A stretch of DNA of 40,197 bases from a bacterium. GTDB taxonomy: Bacteria; T1Sed10-126. Below are positions 31,948 to 40,059 of the stretch, piece after piece (the first letter of the stretch is position 1; every line of letters starts with the position of its first letter). The notes beneath the pieces were generated by a model. It ran no database searches. It was not told the origin of the DNA and saw only the letters and a list, made by a program, of their open reading frames with translations. Location: contig PWHN01000106.1 in the NCBI GenBank assembly GCA_003554945.1, forward strand, positions 1 to 40,197. The letters run 5' to 3'. Both the position numbers and the translations under genes were made by a program.

Positions 31948-33567
31948 ATGGCTGAAGAAAAGTTGCTGATTAAGAACGGTTACGTGGTTGACGGTAGTGG
32001 TGAAGCAGGTCGAGAGGCCGATCTGCTTGTTGAAGCGAGAGAGATTATTGAAATAGCTCCTGGGTTGAGTAAAAAATGTGATGAGGCAAAAGTGATTGAT
32101 GCTTCGGGACTTGTTGTCGCCCCCGGTTTTATAGATATCCATTCGCACTCCGATCTAAGTCTGCTTGAGGATGGGCGCGGACTGAGCAAGTCTTACCAGG
32201 GAGTTACTACGGAGGTGGTGGGCAACTGTTCCCTCGGGCCGGCTCCGGTGACTGAAGAAAACCGGCAGGAGGTAAAAAATACCTTTTCTTACCTGGCGGC
32301 CGAGGTAGACTGGGACTGGACTGATTACGAACAGTATCTGCAGCGTCTGCAGGGGTCAGACGTCGCCCTTAACCTCTGCCCACTGGCCGGATACGGCAAT
32401 ATCCGTGCGGCAGTGAATGGATTTCAGCGCGGTGAACTTCCCCCCGAACAGTTGTCTAAAGCTCGGGAGCTCCTGGATGAAGTCATGCGCCTGGGCGCAC
32501 GTGGGTTATCTGTTGGTCTTGTCTATATACCGTGTTGCTACGCCGAACTTCAGGAGCTTGTTCTGATGGCCCGGGTGTTGAAGTCGCACGACGGTCTTTT
32601 TGCCGCTCACCTGCGTAATGAAGGTCACAAGTTGCTTGAAGCTCTTGACGAGATTATTACTGTTATGCGCGCTTCAGGCGTCCGAACTGAGATATCGCAT
32701 CTAAAGGCTGCCGGAAAACCAAACTGGGGCCTGGCGCGGGAGGCGGCGGAAAAGATTTATGAACTGCGGGATCAGGGCTGGGAGCTTGGCTTCGATCTTT
32801 ATCCCTACCTGGTTGGCAGCACCTATCTTAGTGCGTTACTGCCCCGCTGGGCGCGAGAGAAGGGCAGGGAGGGGCTGACTGAAATATTAAGCGATTCCGA
32901 TCTGCGTTCTAAAATAAAGCAGGCGCTTGACAGGGGGAGCGACGACTGGCCCGGTTATCCCGGACCTGGCGCCCTGCGTCCCGAGGGGATAAAGATTGGT
33001 TCAGTCGCCAGTTCAAATAACCAAAATTTAGTTGGTCGTTCGGTCACCGAAATTGCTGAGCAGCGCGGCGCTGCTCCCTGGGATTGTTTCCTTGATCTAC
33101 TCCTTGAGGAGCAGGGACAGATAATCGGGCTCTATGAATACATGGACGAAGCCGATGTCGAGTATCTTTACTCGACGCCGGCGGCTGCAGTTGGTTCGGA
33201 CGGTCTGGCTATTCCCCCGGAAGGTCACTGGCTGAAGACGCGCCCGCACCCCCGCTATTACGGCACCTTCCCCCGTTTTTTACGCCGCTATGTCCGCGAG
33301 AAGAAATTAATGACGCTGGAAGAAGCCGTCCGCCGTATTACTTCAATACCTGCTGACCGCCTGGGACTGAAGAATCGCGGACGACTGCAGCCCGGACTGA
33401 GGGCTGACGTCGTTATTTTTGATCCGCAGGCGATTACCGATCAAGCGACCTATGATGACCCGCATCGTCTTTCCCGGGGAATCGAATATCTGTTTGTTAA
33501 TGGCGAGGCTATTATATATAATGGAAGTAGCAGCAAAAAATTCCCCGGCCAGTTGTTGTTGAAATAA
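31948..33567 (+). CDS. N-acyl-D-amino-acid deacylase (D-aminoacylase family)
   Basis: This 539-residue amidohydrolase probably removes acyl groups from N-acyl-D-amino acids, freeing D-amino acids for recycling. Metal-binding marks are HSHSD (H65, H67), C94 in VVGNCSLG, EISHLKAAGK and VGSDG near residue 415. Small beta-sandwich strands at both ends match the family. GTGAGG precedes the ATG by about 6 nt. It stands alone between repeats; link to cell-wall D-amino acids is possible. Related dihydroorotase-like or hydantoinase functions are less likely because of the C94 and HLK motifs. Confidence 0.88.
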   Translation: MAEEKLLIKNGYVVDGSGEAGREADLLVEAREIIEIAPGLSKKCDEAKVIDASGLVVAPGFIDIHSHSDLSLLEDGRGLSKSYQGVTTEVVGNCSLGPAPVTEENRQEVKNTFSYLAAEVDWDWTDYEQYLQRLQGSDVALNLCPLAGYGNIRAAVNGFQRGELPPEQLSKARELLDEVMRLGARGLSVGLVYIPCCYAELQELVLMARVLKSHDGLFAAHLRNEGHKLLEALDEIITVMRASGVRTEISHLKAAGKPNWGLAREAAEKIYELRDQGWELGFDLYPYLVGSTYLSALLPRWAREKGREGLTEILSDSDLRSKIKQALDRGSDDWPGYPGPGALRPEGIKIGSVASSNNQNLVGRSVTEIAEQRGAAPWDCFLDLLLEEQGQIIGLYEYMDEADVEYLYSTPAAAVGSDGLAIPPEGHWLKTRPHPRYYGTFPRFLRRYVREKKLMTLEEAVRRITSIPADRLGLKNRGRLQPGLRADVVIFDPQAITDQATYDDPHRLSRGIEYLFVNGEAIIYNGSSSKKFPGQLLLK

Positions 33568-33604
33568 ATACCAGTTATCTTTCAATCTTATTAACTGGTT
33601 CTGC

Positions 33605-33660
33605 CTTTAAAAAATCCCCTCTCCCCTGGAGGGAGAGGGTTAGGGTGAGGGGGAAAGTTT
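33605..33660. repeat. CCCTCTCCC/GGGAGAGGG-type palindromic repeat
   Basis: A CCCCTCTCCCCTGGAGGGAGAGGG stem near 33617-33640 is followed by TTAGGGTGAGGGGGAAAG. The same sequence class is present at 5168-5201 and, degenerate, at 39302-39327. Confidence 0.6.
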
Positions 33661-33702
33661 TTTGAAGTAGTTTTACCTAATACTACTTAACGAGGTGATT
33701 CC

Positions 33703-34476
33703 ATGCGCCGACCGTCGGCAACAGGACGTTTTTATCCCGGTAGCAAACGTGAGCTGCAAGCAACTGTTTCTGATTTTTTGAACAACGTAGACGATGTCGA
33801 ACGAAATGCGACCGGCGTCATCGCCCCCCATGCCGGCTATCCGTTTTCAGGCCAATGCGCCGCCTATTCTTATCGCGCGATCGAGCCGGCTGATACTTAC
33901 GTAATTCTTGGTCCCTGCCATTTTGCCTCAACCCGTCGCCCGGCCGTCTCCAACGAGAGCTGGAGCACACCGCTTGGCGAGGTGCCGGTGGACGAACAGT
34001 TTATCTCCGAGCTTGACGGCATTAAGATCGACGGCCGGCCACACGCCGAAGACCACGCGATTGAAGTTCAGCTCCCTTTCCTGCAGCACGAGTTTGAAAA
34101 TTTTGAAATAGTTCCCATTGCCACCGGCTCACTCAACGTTTCTGGAGCCCGACAGCTTGCCGCCTCTATCGACCGGGCAGCGGAGGCTGTGGACCAGGAG
34201 GTGCGCTTGATTGCCAGTTCCGACCTCAACCACTACGAGATGCAGGCCGAGCTCGAGGAACACGACCGCGAGGTTTATGAAAAGATACTTCAGATGGATG
34301 ACCAGGCGTTTTTTAAAGAGGCTACCAGCGGTTCTGTCTGTGGTTTCGCGCCAATTTTGGTCGCTATGAATGCGCTAAACGTTAGCGAAGCTGAGCTGCT
34401 TGATTATCGCTCAAGCTGTGACGTTACCAGTGACATCAAGCCGGGCGTCGGCTACGCAAGTATTGCTTTACGCTGA
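33703..34476 (+). CDS. AmmeMemoRadiSam system protein B (MEMO1 family)
   Basis: This 257-residue MEMO-like protein has the family metal site region: PHAGYPFSG near 43-51, LGPCHF near 69, EDHAIEVQLPFLQ near 117 and SSDLNHYE near 171. VCGFAP near 211 completes the pattern. Members are often encoded with AMMECR1 and a radical SAM protein, but neither is seen here, so it is a solitary copy. A GAGGTG ribosome binding site precedes the ATG. The reaction of the family in bacteria is not settled. Confidence 0.9.
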   Translation: MRRPSATGRFYPGSKRELQATVSDFLNNVDDVERNATGVIAPHAGYPFSGQCAAYSYRAIEPADTYVILGPCHFASTRRPAVSNESWSTPLGEVPVDEQFISELDGIKIDGRPHAEDHAIEVQLPFLQHEFENFEIVPIATGSLNVSGARQLAASIDRAAEAVDQEVRLIASSDLNHYEMQAELEEHDREVYEKILQMDDQAFFKEATSGSVCGFAPILVAMNALNVSEAELLDYRSSCDVTSDIKPGVGYASIALR

Positions 34477-34519
34477 ATAGTGCTTGGTCATAATTGAATT
34501 TTAAAGTTGCCCTTTGCTG

Positions 34520-34880
34520 TCGTTGCCAACAGATCATCGTGCACGGACTTGATCTGAGTATCAACCGGACAGCCGGGCATACTTGATCGTCATTGCCCGG
34601 AACGAATAACGTCCCAGGGCTTGACCGGGCAACCCATAACGAACGTCATTACCCGGCTTGACCGGGTAATCCAGCGACTTTGACGTTGATCTTGACTTTT
34701 GCTCATAGACCGTTCAAATACAACGCCACTGGATTCCCGCTTCCGCGGGAATGACAACCAGAAAACGGATAAAAGTGCGGTCACATTTTTGACTGTGACT
34801 TGCAACTAATACCCCTTCCTTTTCCCCTGGAAGGGACGTATTTCAGAGGATTGCGGTTCAAGCCCGTAACGACACCGGGG
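34520..34880. repeat. Dispersed palindromic repeats
   Basis: The gap 34477-34930 includes GTCATTGCCCGGAACGAATAACGTCCC (34589-34615), which runs into AGGGCTTGACCGGGCAA. It also has GTCATTACCCGGCTTGACCGGGTAATCCAG (34645-34674), CTGGATTCCCGCTTCCGCGGGAATGAC (34729-34755) and a GGATTGCGGTTCAAGCCCGTAACGAC-like unit ending near 34873. No gene is visible. Confidence 0.75.
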
Positions 34881-34930
34881 AGGCCAAACAATTACACAGG
34901 AACTTAATTTTCAATTTGAGGTGACGGAAA

Positions 34931-35290
34931 ATTAATCGTAGCCATGACCTGGGTAGCTGGGGCGAGGACCGGGCGGCCGCCTACTTGCAGGAGCAGGGCT
35001 ATGAAATACTGGCTCGGAACTTAGAAACCCCGGTCGGTGAGTGCGATATCCTGGCTGAACACGATGACCGGCTGATCTTTGTTGAGGTGAAAACCCGTGG
35101 CAGCAGTCGCTATGGACCGCCGGAACTGGCGGTCCACCGCGAGAAGCGAGATCAGCTCCGCCGGGTTGCAAAATTTGAGCTGCGTGAACGTGAACATAAG
35201 AATTGTCAATTTGACGTAATTGCCATAGAATTTGATATGGATGAACCGGAACTTCGACACATAAAATCCGCTTTTGGGGGTGTTGAATGA
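34931..35290 (+). CDS. yraN: UPF0102 / YraN family protein, probably with an ATT start
   Basis: This 119-residue protein has the small nuclease-like fold of YraN. The frame opens after a TGA at 34922-34924 and contains the family N-terminus NRSHDLGSWGEDRAAAYL before any ATG, GTG or TTG. The only candidate that keeps it is ATT at 34931, 7 nt after GAGGTG. The TTG at 34985 would delete the conserved GE of this motif. GECDILAE and FVEVKTRG then follow as in the family. It ends in an ATGA overlap with comM, a common neighbour. Function is uncertain; a DNA-processing role is often proposed. Confidence 0.85.
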   Translation: MNRSHDLGSWGEDRAAAYLQEQGYEILARNLETPVGECDILAEHDDRLIFVEVKTRGSSRYGPPELAVHREKRDQLRRVAKFELREREHKNCQFDVIAIEFDMDEPELRHIKSAFGGVE

Positions 35291-36816
35291 GCTTAGCAAG
35301 GGTTTATTCCGGTTTGATTGACGGGGTTGACGGGGAAATAGTTACCGCCGAAGTTCACCTGGGCGACGGACTGCCCGGAGTCAATATTGTTGGTTTGCCC
35401 GACCAGGCGGTCAAGGAAAGCCGTGAGCGTATTAAGCCTGCGATAAAAGAGTCGGGTTTTAACTTTCCCAACCGTAAAATCACTGTTAATTTATCGCCCG
35501 CCGACAAGGCAAAACAGGGTTCAACCTACGATCTGCCGATTACGGTTGGAATTTTGCTTGCCTCCGGTCAACTTGAAATTGACCAGGGAAGTCTGGAAGA
35601 ATTCCTGCTGGTCGGCGAAATAGCCCTGGATGGTCGTTTGCGTGCCATTCCCGGTGTCCTTCCCCTGGCTCTCGCTGGAGCTGAGAACGATTTTAAGAGT
35701 ATTCTGCTGCCGCCGGGAAATTATAAGGAAGCCGAGCCGGTTGAAATAAAACCACTTCCCAGCCGGCATCTCAGGGCTGCGGTTGGAATTTTAGAGGGAA
35801 GATACGACCCGGAGCCGCCCGCCGTTGAAACTCAGCCCGAAACGTCAGCTATACCTGATTTTGTTGACGTGCACGGGCAGGGGTCGGCCAAACGGGCTCT
35901 ATCTGTGGCGGCCGCCGGCGGCCATAATGCGCTGATGATTGGTCCGCCCGGCACCGGTAAGTCGATGCTTGCCCGCCGCGTCCCCGGCATTCTACCACCT
36001 CTGAGTCGAGAGCAGGCCCTGGAAACCACGGCCGTCCATAGCGTTGCCGGTGCCCTTCTCGAACAGGAGACGATTGTCCACGAACCACCTTATCGCTCCC
36101 CGCATCATTCCATTTCAGGCGCCGGTCTCGTCGGTGGCGGCCAGGTGCCCGGACCCGGGGAGGCAAGTCTTGCCCACAATGGCGTCCTTTTCCTCGACGA
36201 ACTGCCCGAGTTCAGCCGCTCCGTCCTCGAAATGATGCGTCAGCCAATGGAGGACGGAGAAGTTCATATTTCGCGCGCCCGTGGTTCCTACTGTTTTCCC
36301 GCCAACTTCTTCCTTCTCGCCGCTATGAATCCCTGTCCGTGCGGTTATCTGACACACCCCGACCGTGAATGTATCTGCACGCCTAGCCAGGTTGACCGTT
36401 ACCGGCGCAAGCTGAGCGGTCCGCTGCTTGATCGTATTGACCTGCACCTCTCGGTCGGTCCGGTTGAATACGATACACTGCGCGAGGACGAGTCCAGCAA
36501 GAGTAGTAAAGAAATGAGAGAAGAGGTACTTGAGGCGCGAGAGAGACAGGCTGCCCGCTACGCCGGGGAAGATTTTTCGCTTAACGCTGAGCTGCCCGCC
36601 AAGGCGCTTGAAACCTACTGTGCTCTGACCGACAAAGCACACGATTTACTTCGCCAGGCTGTAGATAACCTGGGCTATAGCGCCCGCACTGTCCACCGTC
36701 TCCAGAAAGTCGGTCGCACCCTGGCCGACCTGGAAGGACAGGAAGACATCACCGACCTGCAAATAGCCGAAGCTCTCCAGTACCGCGAGTTCTCTGAAGA
36801 AAACTATCGGTTATAG
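35287..36816 (+). CDS. comM: ComM/YifB family Mg-chelatase-like AAA+ ATPase
   Basis: This 509-residue protein has an N-terminal Lon-like domain (about 1-170, ending in LLVGEIALDGRLRAIPGVL) and a Mg-chelatase-like AAA+ domain with Walker A GPPGTGKS near 218 and FLDELPEF as Walker B. MNPCPCGY near 343 is a family mark, and a C-terminal helical domain closes it. ComM is a hexameric helicase that helps branch migration during natural transformation. yraN directly upstream overlaps by 4 nt. The usual dprA does not follow. Confidence 0.93.
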   Translation: MSLARVYSGLIDGVDGEIVTAEVHLGDGLPGVNIVGLPDQAVKESRERIKPAIKESGFNFPNRKITVNLSPADKAKQGSTYDLPITVGILLASGQLEIDQGSLEEFLLVGEIALDGRLRAIPGVLPLALAGAENDFKSILLPPGNYKEAEPVEIKPLPSRHLRAAVGILEGRYDPEPPAVETQPETSAIPDFVDVHGQGSAKRALSVAAAGGHNALMIGPPGTGKSMLARRVPGILPPLSREQALETTAVHSVAGALLEQETIVHEPPYRSPHHSISGAGLVGGGQVPGPGEASLAHNGVLFLDELPEFSRSVLEMMRQPMEDGEVHISRARGSYCFPANFFLLAAMNPCPCGYLTHPDRECICTPSQVDRYRRKLSGPLLDRIDLHLSVGPVEYDTLREDESSKSSKEMREEVLEARERQAARYAGEDFSLNAELPAKALETYCALTDKAHDLLRQAVDNLGYSARTVHRLQKVGRTLADLEGQEDITDLQIAEALQYREFSEENYRL

Positions 36817-36885
36817 ATCTAACGTATACAAAATTTATTAATCCAAGCCAGTTGCGTATGGCAAGCTAAATGTGTAGAAGGTGGC

Positions 36886-36969
36886 TTGATTTTAACTTTG
36901 CCAGTGGACGAATTTACACAATATATCGGACTTGACCCTGTTGAAAATGTAATTCTTGAAAAAACATAA
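36886..36969 (+). pseudogene. Short remnant ORF related to the 38.6-kb remnant
   Basis: TTG 36886 opens 27 codons whose second half reads VDEFTQYIGLDPVEN. The same pattern (VDTFLQYFGLDLSKG) is found at 38605 on the same strand, also with strong DNA identity. It looks like a broken copy of a gene whose identity I do not recognise. Confidence 0.4.
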
Positions 36970-36970
36970 T
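36941..36970 (+). promoter_or_regulatory. Probable promoter of the TumE-type toxin-antitoxin pair
   Basis: TTGAAA (36941-36946) and CATAAT (36965-36970) are 18 nt apart, upstream of the antitoxin start at 37003. Confidence 0.4.
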
Positions 36971-37002
36971 AAATCCATCATACTTAGAGTGAGGTGATTA
37001 AG

Positions 37003-37251
37003 ATGACAGAAGAAGAGGCTGTTAAATCTGCTTTAACAAAAGAGAGAGTTGAGGGGGAATACCTACTTTCAAAATTTCACAAAAAAATACAGCAATTCGA
37101 AGAAGAGTATAGTATGTCCACTGAAGATTTTATCGAGAGGTATGAAGCAGGGGAGCTGGGGGATAAAGAGGAATATATGGAATGGAAAGCTTTACACGAA
37201 AGCATAGAACACTGGCAAAATAAAATCAAAAAACTGGAAAAAGCCTGTTGA
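37003..37251 (+). CDS. Antitoxin of a TumE-type toxin-antitoxin pair
   Basis: This 82-residue acidic helical protein has QQFEEEYSMSTEDFIERYEAGELGD near the middle, a pattern (FE..Y.MS.E.F...Y..G.LGD) seen in proteins encoded before DUF6516/TumE toxins. A DNA-binding domain is not obvious. ATG 37003 has GAGGTG upstream; GTG 36994 falls inside that site. Its TGA overlaps the toxin TTG start (TTGA), the usual toxin-antitoxin arrangement. Confidence 0.7.
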   Translation: MTEEEAVKSALTKERVEGEYLLSKFHKKIQQFEEEYSMSTEDFIERYEAGELGDKEEYMEWKALHESIEHWQNKIKKLEKAC

Positions 37252-37628
37252 TACGAGACTATTTTGAAACAGTCAACGACACTTTTTCACAATGTCCATT
37301 TATTTTTAGTCAGAATTTAAATTTTATTGTGGTAGATTTTGATAGGGGTTATTGGAAAGGTAATTTTGAATTAAGAGAAAAATTCGAACTGTATTTGTTC
37401 GAATATATTATTTTGGTGTCTGAGACAACTAAAGTTCAAGATTATCGCTATCATTTCCAAGATGACGACGAAAACTTAGTTTTTCGTTTTGATAACGCTC
37501 CCCATCATCCAAGCCTGGAGAACTTCCCGAATCATTTACATTTTCCCGAAAAAGTCGTTGCGGCAGAGAAACCTTCGCTTGAGGAAGTATTGCAGCGAGC
37601 GCTAATGTTTTGTGAGATCACAGGATAA
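37248..37628 (+). CDS. TumE family (DUF6516) toxin
   Basis: This 126-residue protein matches the TumE family, with YRYHFQDD, FRFDNAPHHP and FPNHLHF in order, a His-rich end typical of these toxins. The family is taken to be the toxic half of a small toxin-antitoxin module; the biochemical target here is unknown. The start is TTG 37248, overlapping the antitoxin stop. The module sits among gene remnants, in keeping with recent transfer. Confidence 0.75.
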   Translation: MIRDYFETVNDTFSQCPFIFSQNLNFIVVDFDRGYWKGNFELREKFELYLFEYIILVSETTKVQDYRYHFQDDDENLVFRFDNAPHHPSLENFPNHLHFPEKVVAAEKPSLEEVLQRALMFCEITG

Positions 37629-37640
37629 ATTATGAAATAG

Positions 37641-37898
37641 GGGAGTCAAAGACTAAGGGCAACCAAGTTCCAGTTAACCGGTGCGATTAGAGACAAAGAA
37701 GTCCTAAAATCTCGTCTTCGTATCCTTCAGTTTGTCCTTGAAAACCCCGACCCCGATTCGGAAGTTGAGCCTCCGGTGGACAACTTCACTGGCGGCCCCT
37801 ACCGGCTGGAGTTCAAAAACGGCACAGTCCAGATCAGCTCCCGAATAGATGACGAGGATATAGACGAGGAAATTAGTTATACTGTAGTCTTGGATTAG
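37641..37898 (+). pseudogene. Open frame without a usual start, possible gene remnant
   Basis: Downstream of a TAG at 37638, a frame of about 85 codons reads ATKFQLTGAIRDKE, then LQFVLENPDPDSEVEPP, and ends ISYTVVLD before TAG at 37896-37898. It has no ATG, GTG or TTG at a sensible place and no ribosome binding site. Its charge and codon pattern look protein-like, so I read it as a decayed gene of unknown type. The gap 37629-38071 otherwise holds the promoter described next. Confidence 0.3.
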
Positions 37899-37978
37899 CT
37901 GAATTCCGTCTAAATATTCTTTATTCCGGGGGGAAGGCACTGGAAAGGGGGAAAAGTTTTCAAGAAAAAACTTATTAG

Positions 37979-38039
37979 CTGAATCAAAGAAATGGGGGGT
38001 CTTGCTTGTTATGGGAGTCAAATTAGACTTTTGATTCAG
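37979..38039 (+). promoter_or_regulatory. Promoter and inverted repeat before the ParE-type pair
   Basis: CTGAATCAAA (37979-37988) and its perfect complement TTTGATTCAG (38030-38039) bracket a promoter-like pair, TTGCTT (38002-38007) and TAGACT (38024-38029), spaced 16 nt. The inverted repeats could be binding sites for the antitoxin, as in many autoregulated modules. Confidence 0.4.
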
Positions 38040-38071
38040 GATGTGGTAAACTTCTCAGTGAGGTGATAATT

Positions 38072-38290
38072 ATGAAATTAGACCTTTCTCTTGAAGAAAT
38101 GTCCCAGGAAGAGAAGTTGCTTCTCCTGGAGAATATCTGGGATAATTTAAAAGAATCTGAAGAAAGTTTTTCTTCGCCTGATTGGCACCAAGAAATACTT
38201 AAAAAACGCAAAAAGAAAGCTGAAGCGGGTGAAAGTGAATTTATTGATTGGGGAAAAGCTAAAGAAAATATTCGAAAAGCTGTTCAATGA
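38072..38290 (+). CDS. Addiction-module antitoxin (PF09720-like)
   Basis: This 72-residue protein has LEEMSQEEKLLLLENIWDNL at its N-terminus, the mark of the family of unstable antitoxins paired with ParE/RelE toxins. The later part, with FSSPDWHQEILKKR and FIDWGKAKENI, is the toxin-embracing tail. ATG 38072 has GTGAGGTGA upstream and its end overlaps the toxin ATG (ATGA). Confidence 0.82.
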   Translation: MKLDLSLEEMSQEEKLLLLENIWDNLKESEESFSSPDWHQEILKKRKKKAEAGESEFIDWGKAKENIRKAVQ

Positions 38291-38580
38291 GAATTGAGCT
38301 ACTTGCTCAAGCCGAGCAGGATCTAATTGAAGGGTATTATTTTTATGAACGTCAGGTTGAAAATTTAGGAGAATATTTCTTAGATTCACTTCTTTCAGAT
38401 ATTGATTCGCTTGAATTCTACGCTGGGATTCATTCCAAGCATTTTGGCTATCATCGTTTACTTGCCACCAAATTCCCTTATGCCGTCTATTATACAGTAG
38501 AAGAAGAAGTAGTACAGGTATATGCTGTTTTAGATTGTCGTAAAGATCCGGAGCAGACAAAAGAAAGATTAAATGAGTAA
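38287..38580 (+). CDS. ParE/RelE superfamily toxin
   Basis: This 97-residue toxin shows the ParE pattern: an N-terminal RIELLAQAEQDLIEGYYFYE, a mid region FGYHRLLATKFPYAVYYTV and a C-terminal VYAVLDCRKDPEQ. ParE-type toxins attack gyrase, while RelE types cut mRNA; the sequence alone does not decide. It is coupled to its antitoxin by a 4-nt overlap. Its stop is followed in the same frame by another open stretch (38581-38796). Confidence 0.85.
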   Translation: MRIELLAQAEQDLIEGYYFYERQVENLGEYFLDSLLSDIDSLEFYAGIHSKHFGYHRLLATKFPYAVYYTVEEEVVQVYAVLDCRKDPEQTKERLNE

Positions 38581-38796
38581 ACAGAAAAGAGGAAGAGACC
38601 GCCGGTCGACACTTTTCTACAATATTTCGGACTTGACCTCTCAAAAGGAGCGAGGCGATTTTATAAAAAATATGGGTCAGAAGAGCTTAATCCCACAAAA
38701 ATTAAAATATTTGCTCGGAAAAGGGTAGCATCAGGAAAAAAACGAGAGGAAATAAAAAACCGTCCGAATGTTCTCCCCCCTGAGGAGAGAATTTAA
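38581..38796 (+). pseudogene. In-frame remnant after the ParE toxin
   Basis: Directly after the toxin TAA the same frame stays open for 71 codons without a start codon, reading VDTFLQYFGLDLSKGARR, FYKKYGSEELNPTKIKIFA and ending LPPEERI. The text looks like real protein and resembles the short remnant at 36886. I do not recognise the parent family. It may be the C-terminus of a gene disrupted by the toxin-antitoxin insertion. Confidence 0.4.
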
Positions 38797-38840
38797 AGAA
38801 GACGGATTACTTTGAGTGGATTTAAAGGTGGTTCAAAAAG

Positions 38841-39212
38841 ATGGAAATAATTGAGAAAGAGAAGCACGAGGACGAGCGCGGCTGGGTCCGAGAAATTTAC
38901 TCCGGTGAACTGGGGGAGAAGCTGCAGAATATTCACCTGGGGACAATGGAACCGGGAGCGGTGCGCGGCAATCACTGTCATGAGCGCAGCCGGGAGTGGA
39001 TAACCTTTCTTAATGGGCCGGTTGAAGTTTATCTGGAAAAATCATCGGGAGAAGAGGTGTTCGAGATTGCACCGGGCAAGACACTGCGTTTTGATCCCAA
39101 TGAAGCTCACGCTTTCAAAAACTGTGGTGAAAATAAGGTCTATTTTTTCGCCTGGCGCGATCACCACTACACCGACCAGGACCCCGACACCGAAGCAACC
39201 CAGTTAGTATGA
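38841..39212 (+). CDS. Cupin-domain protein, sugar-modification type
   Basis: This 123-residue single cupin has GNHCHERSREWITFLNGPVEV (motif 1, with metal-type His residues) and FDPNEAHAFKN (motif 2, His). The form resembles the C-terminal cupin found in nucleotide-sugar reductases (WbjC/FnlB-like) and FdtA-like isomerases of polysaccharide synthesis. It lacks a dehydrogenase domain, so it may bind a sugar or a metal by itself. A weak AAAGGTGG ribosome binding site precedes the ATG. Function is not certain. Confidence 0.75.
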   Translation: MEIIEKEKHEDERGWVREIYSGELGEKLQNIHLGTMEPGAVRGNHCHERSREWITFLNGPVEVYLEKSSGEEVFEIAPGKTLRFDPNEAHAFKNCGENKVYFFAWRDHHYTDQDPDTEATQLV

Positions 39213-39398
39213 TCTTTTTGCCTCATACTTTGAATTATTTACTTATCTTCGCAGCTTTTCTATGTAGACCCTCTCCGAAAAGCTTTTTTATCTCAACCTG
39301 GCCCTCTCCTTCCAGCAAGGGAGAGACTTTTAGGAGTGGATCAAGAAAATTACCATAGACGAAACCGCTGGAGGATTTCTCTGAATGGGTGGGTGTTG

Positions 39399-39427
39399 TT
39401 GACAGGGGAAAAAGTATCCAATAAAAT
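39399..39427 (+). promoter_or_regulatory. Strong sigma-70-type promoter of the FMN-binding protein gene
   Basis: TTGACA (39399-39404) and TAAAAT (39422-39427) are spaced exactly 17 nt. Transcription would start near 39434, before GGGAGG and the ATG at 39468. The preceding gap (39213-39398) holds only a degenerate CCTCTCC/GGGAGAG repeat (39302-39327). Confidence 0.65.
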
Positions 39428-39467
39428 AAATTGAACCTCAAGTTAATTAAGGGAGGAGCTGGTTGAG

Positions 39468-39929
39468 ATGAAAAACTGGAGAATACTTATTTACCTTATC
39501 TTGATTGTGCTGGCTGGGGTAATGGTTTTTTACCTGGGTCGCGGCGAGGTTCTGCACGAGGATCGTTACCTTTACGAGAACGGCACCTACAGAGGTATAT
39601 TTGCGGATGGCGACGAAATACAGGTGAACGTGGAGTTTGAATTAGAGGATGGAATCGTTCAGGCGGCTGATTTTCGCTGGTTGCGTCGCGACGAGAACTA
39701 CAACTTAGAGGCCGAGGACGATCCTTACAGGTCGGTAGTTCAGCAGTATAAAGAGACCCTGGAATATCTTGAAGGGAAGGAGCTCAAAACCTATCTGACG
39801 GACCTGTATTTCCCTGAAAATTTCGTTGAAACTGAAGTTGATGACTACACCGCTGCTACGATTCGCAGTCAGAAGGTAATTTCCGCAATAAGGGACGCTT
39901 TAAACCGAGGGGTTTACAGTAAAGATTAG
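39468..39929 (+). CDS. Membrane-anchored FMN-binding domain protein
   Basis: This 153-residue protein has one N-terminal membrane helix (about 6-23) and a C-terminal FMN-binding domain. The domain starts with YENGTYRGIFADGDEIQVNVEF and ends with DDYTAATIRSQKVISAIRDAL. TAAT at 128-131 stands where related RnfG/NqrC-type proteins have the SGAT motif that covalently holds FMN through threonine. It would sit on the outer face of the inner membrane as an electron carrier. GGGAGGAG precedes the ATG. No Rnf or Nqr subunits are nearby, and the changed motif leaves flavin attachment uncertain. Confidence 0.8.
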   Translation: MKNWRILIYLILIVLAGVMVFYLGRGEVLHEDRYLYENGTYRGIFADGDEIQVNVEFELEDGIVQAADFRWLRRDENYNLEAEDDPYRSVVQQYKETLEYLEGKELKTYLTDLYFPENFVETEVDDYTAATIRSQKVISAIRDALNRGVYSKD

Positions 39930-40059
39930 CCGTATAATCATCTGATCAGAAGAGCTCGAACAAGTTTAATAAAAACAGAAATACAACCGGTGAAATGAGC
40001 GGGACCGGGAATACTGAAATTACGGGAGTATCCGGTCCACTATGAAAAAGCCTTAGCCT

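Noticed and set aside
34985..35290. yraN start at TTG 34985
   Set aside because: This would remove the conserved LGxxGExxA region, which is present in frame just upstream behind a good ribosome binding site.
37704..38021. 105-codon minus-strand open frame
   Set aside because: It lies opposite a more protein-like plus-strand frame and over the toxin-antitoxin promoter, and has no ribosome binding site or family features.
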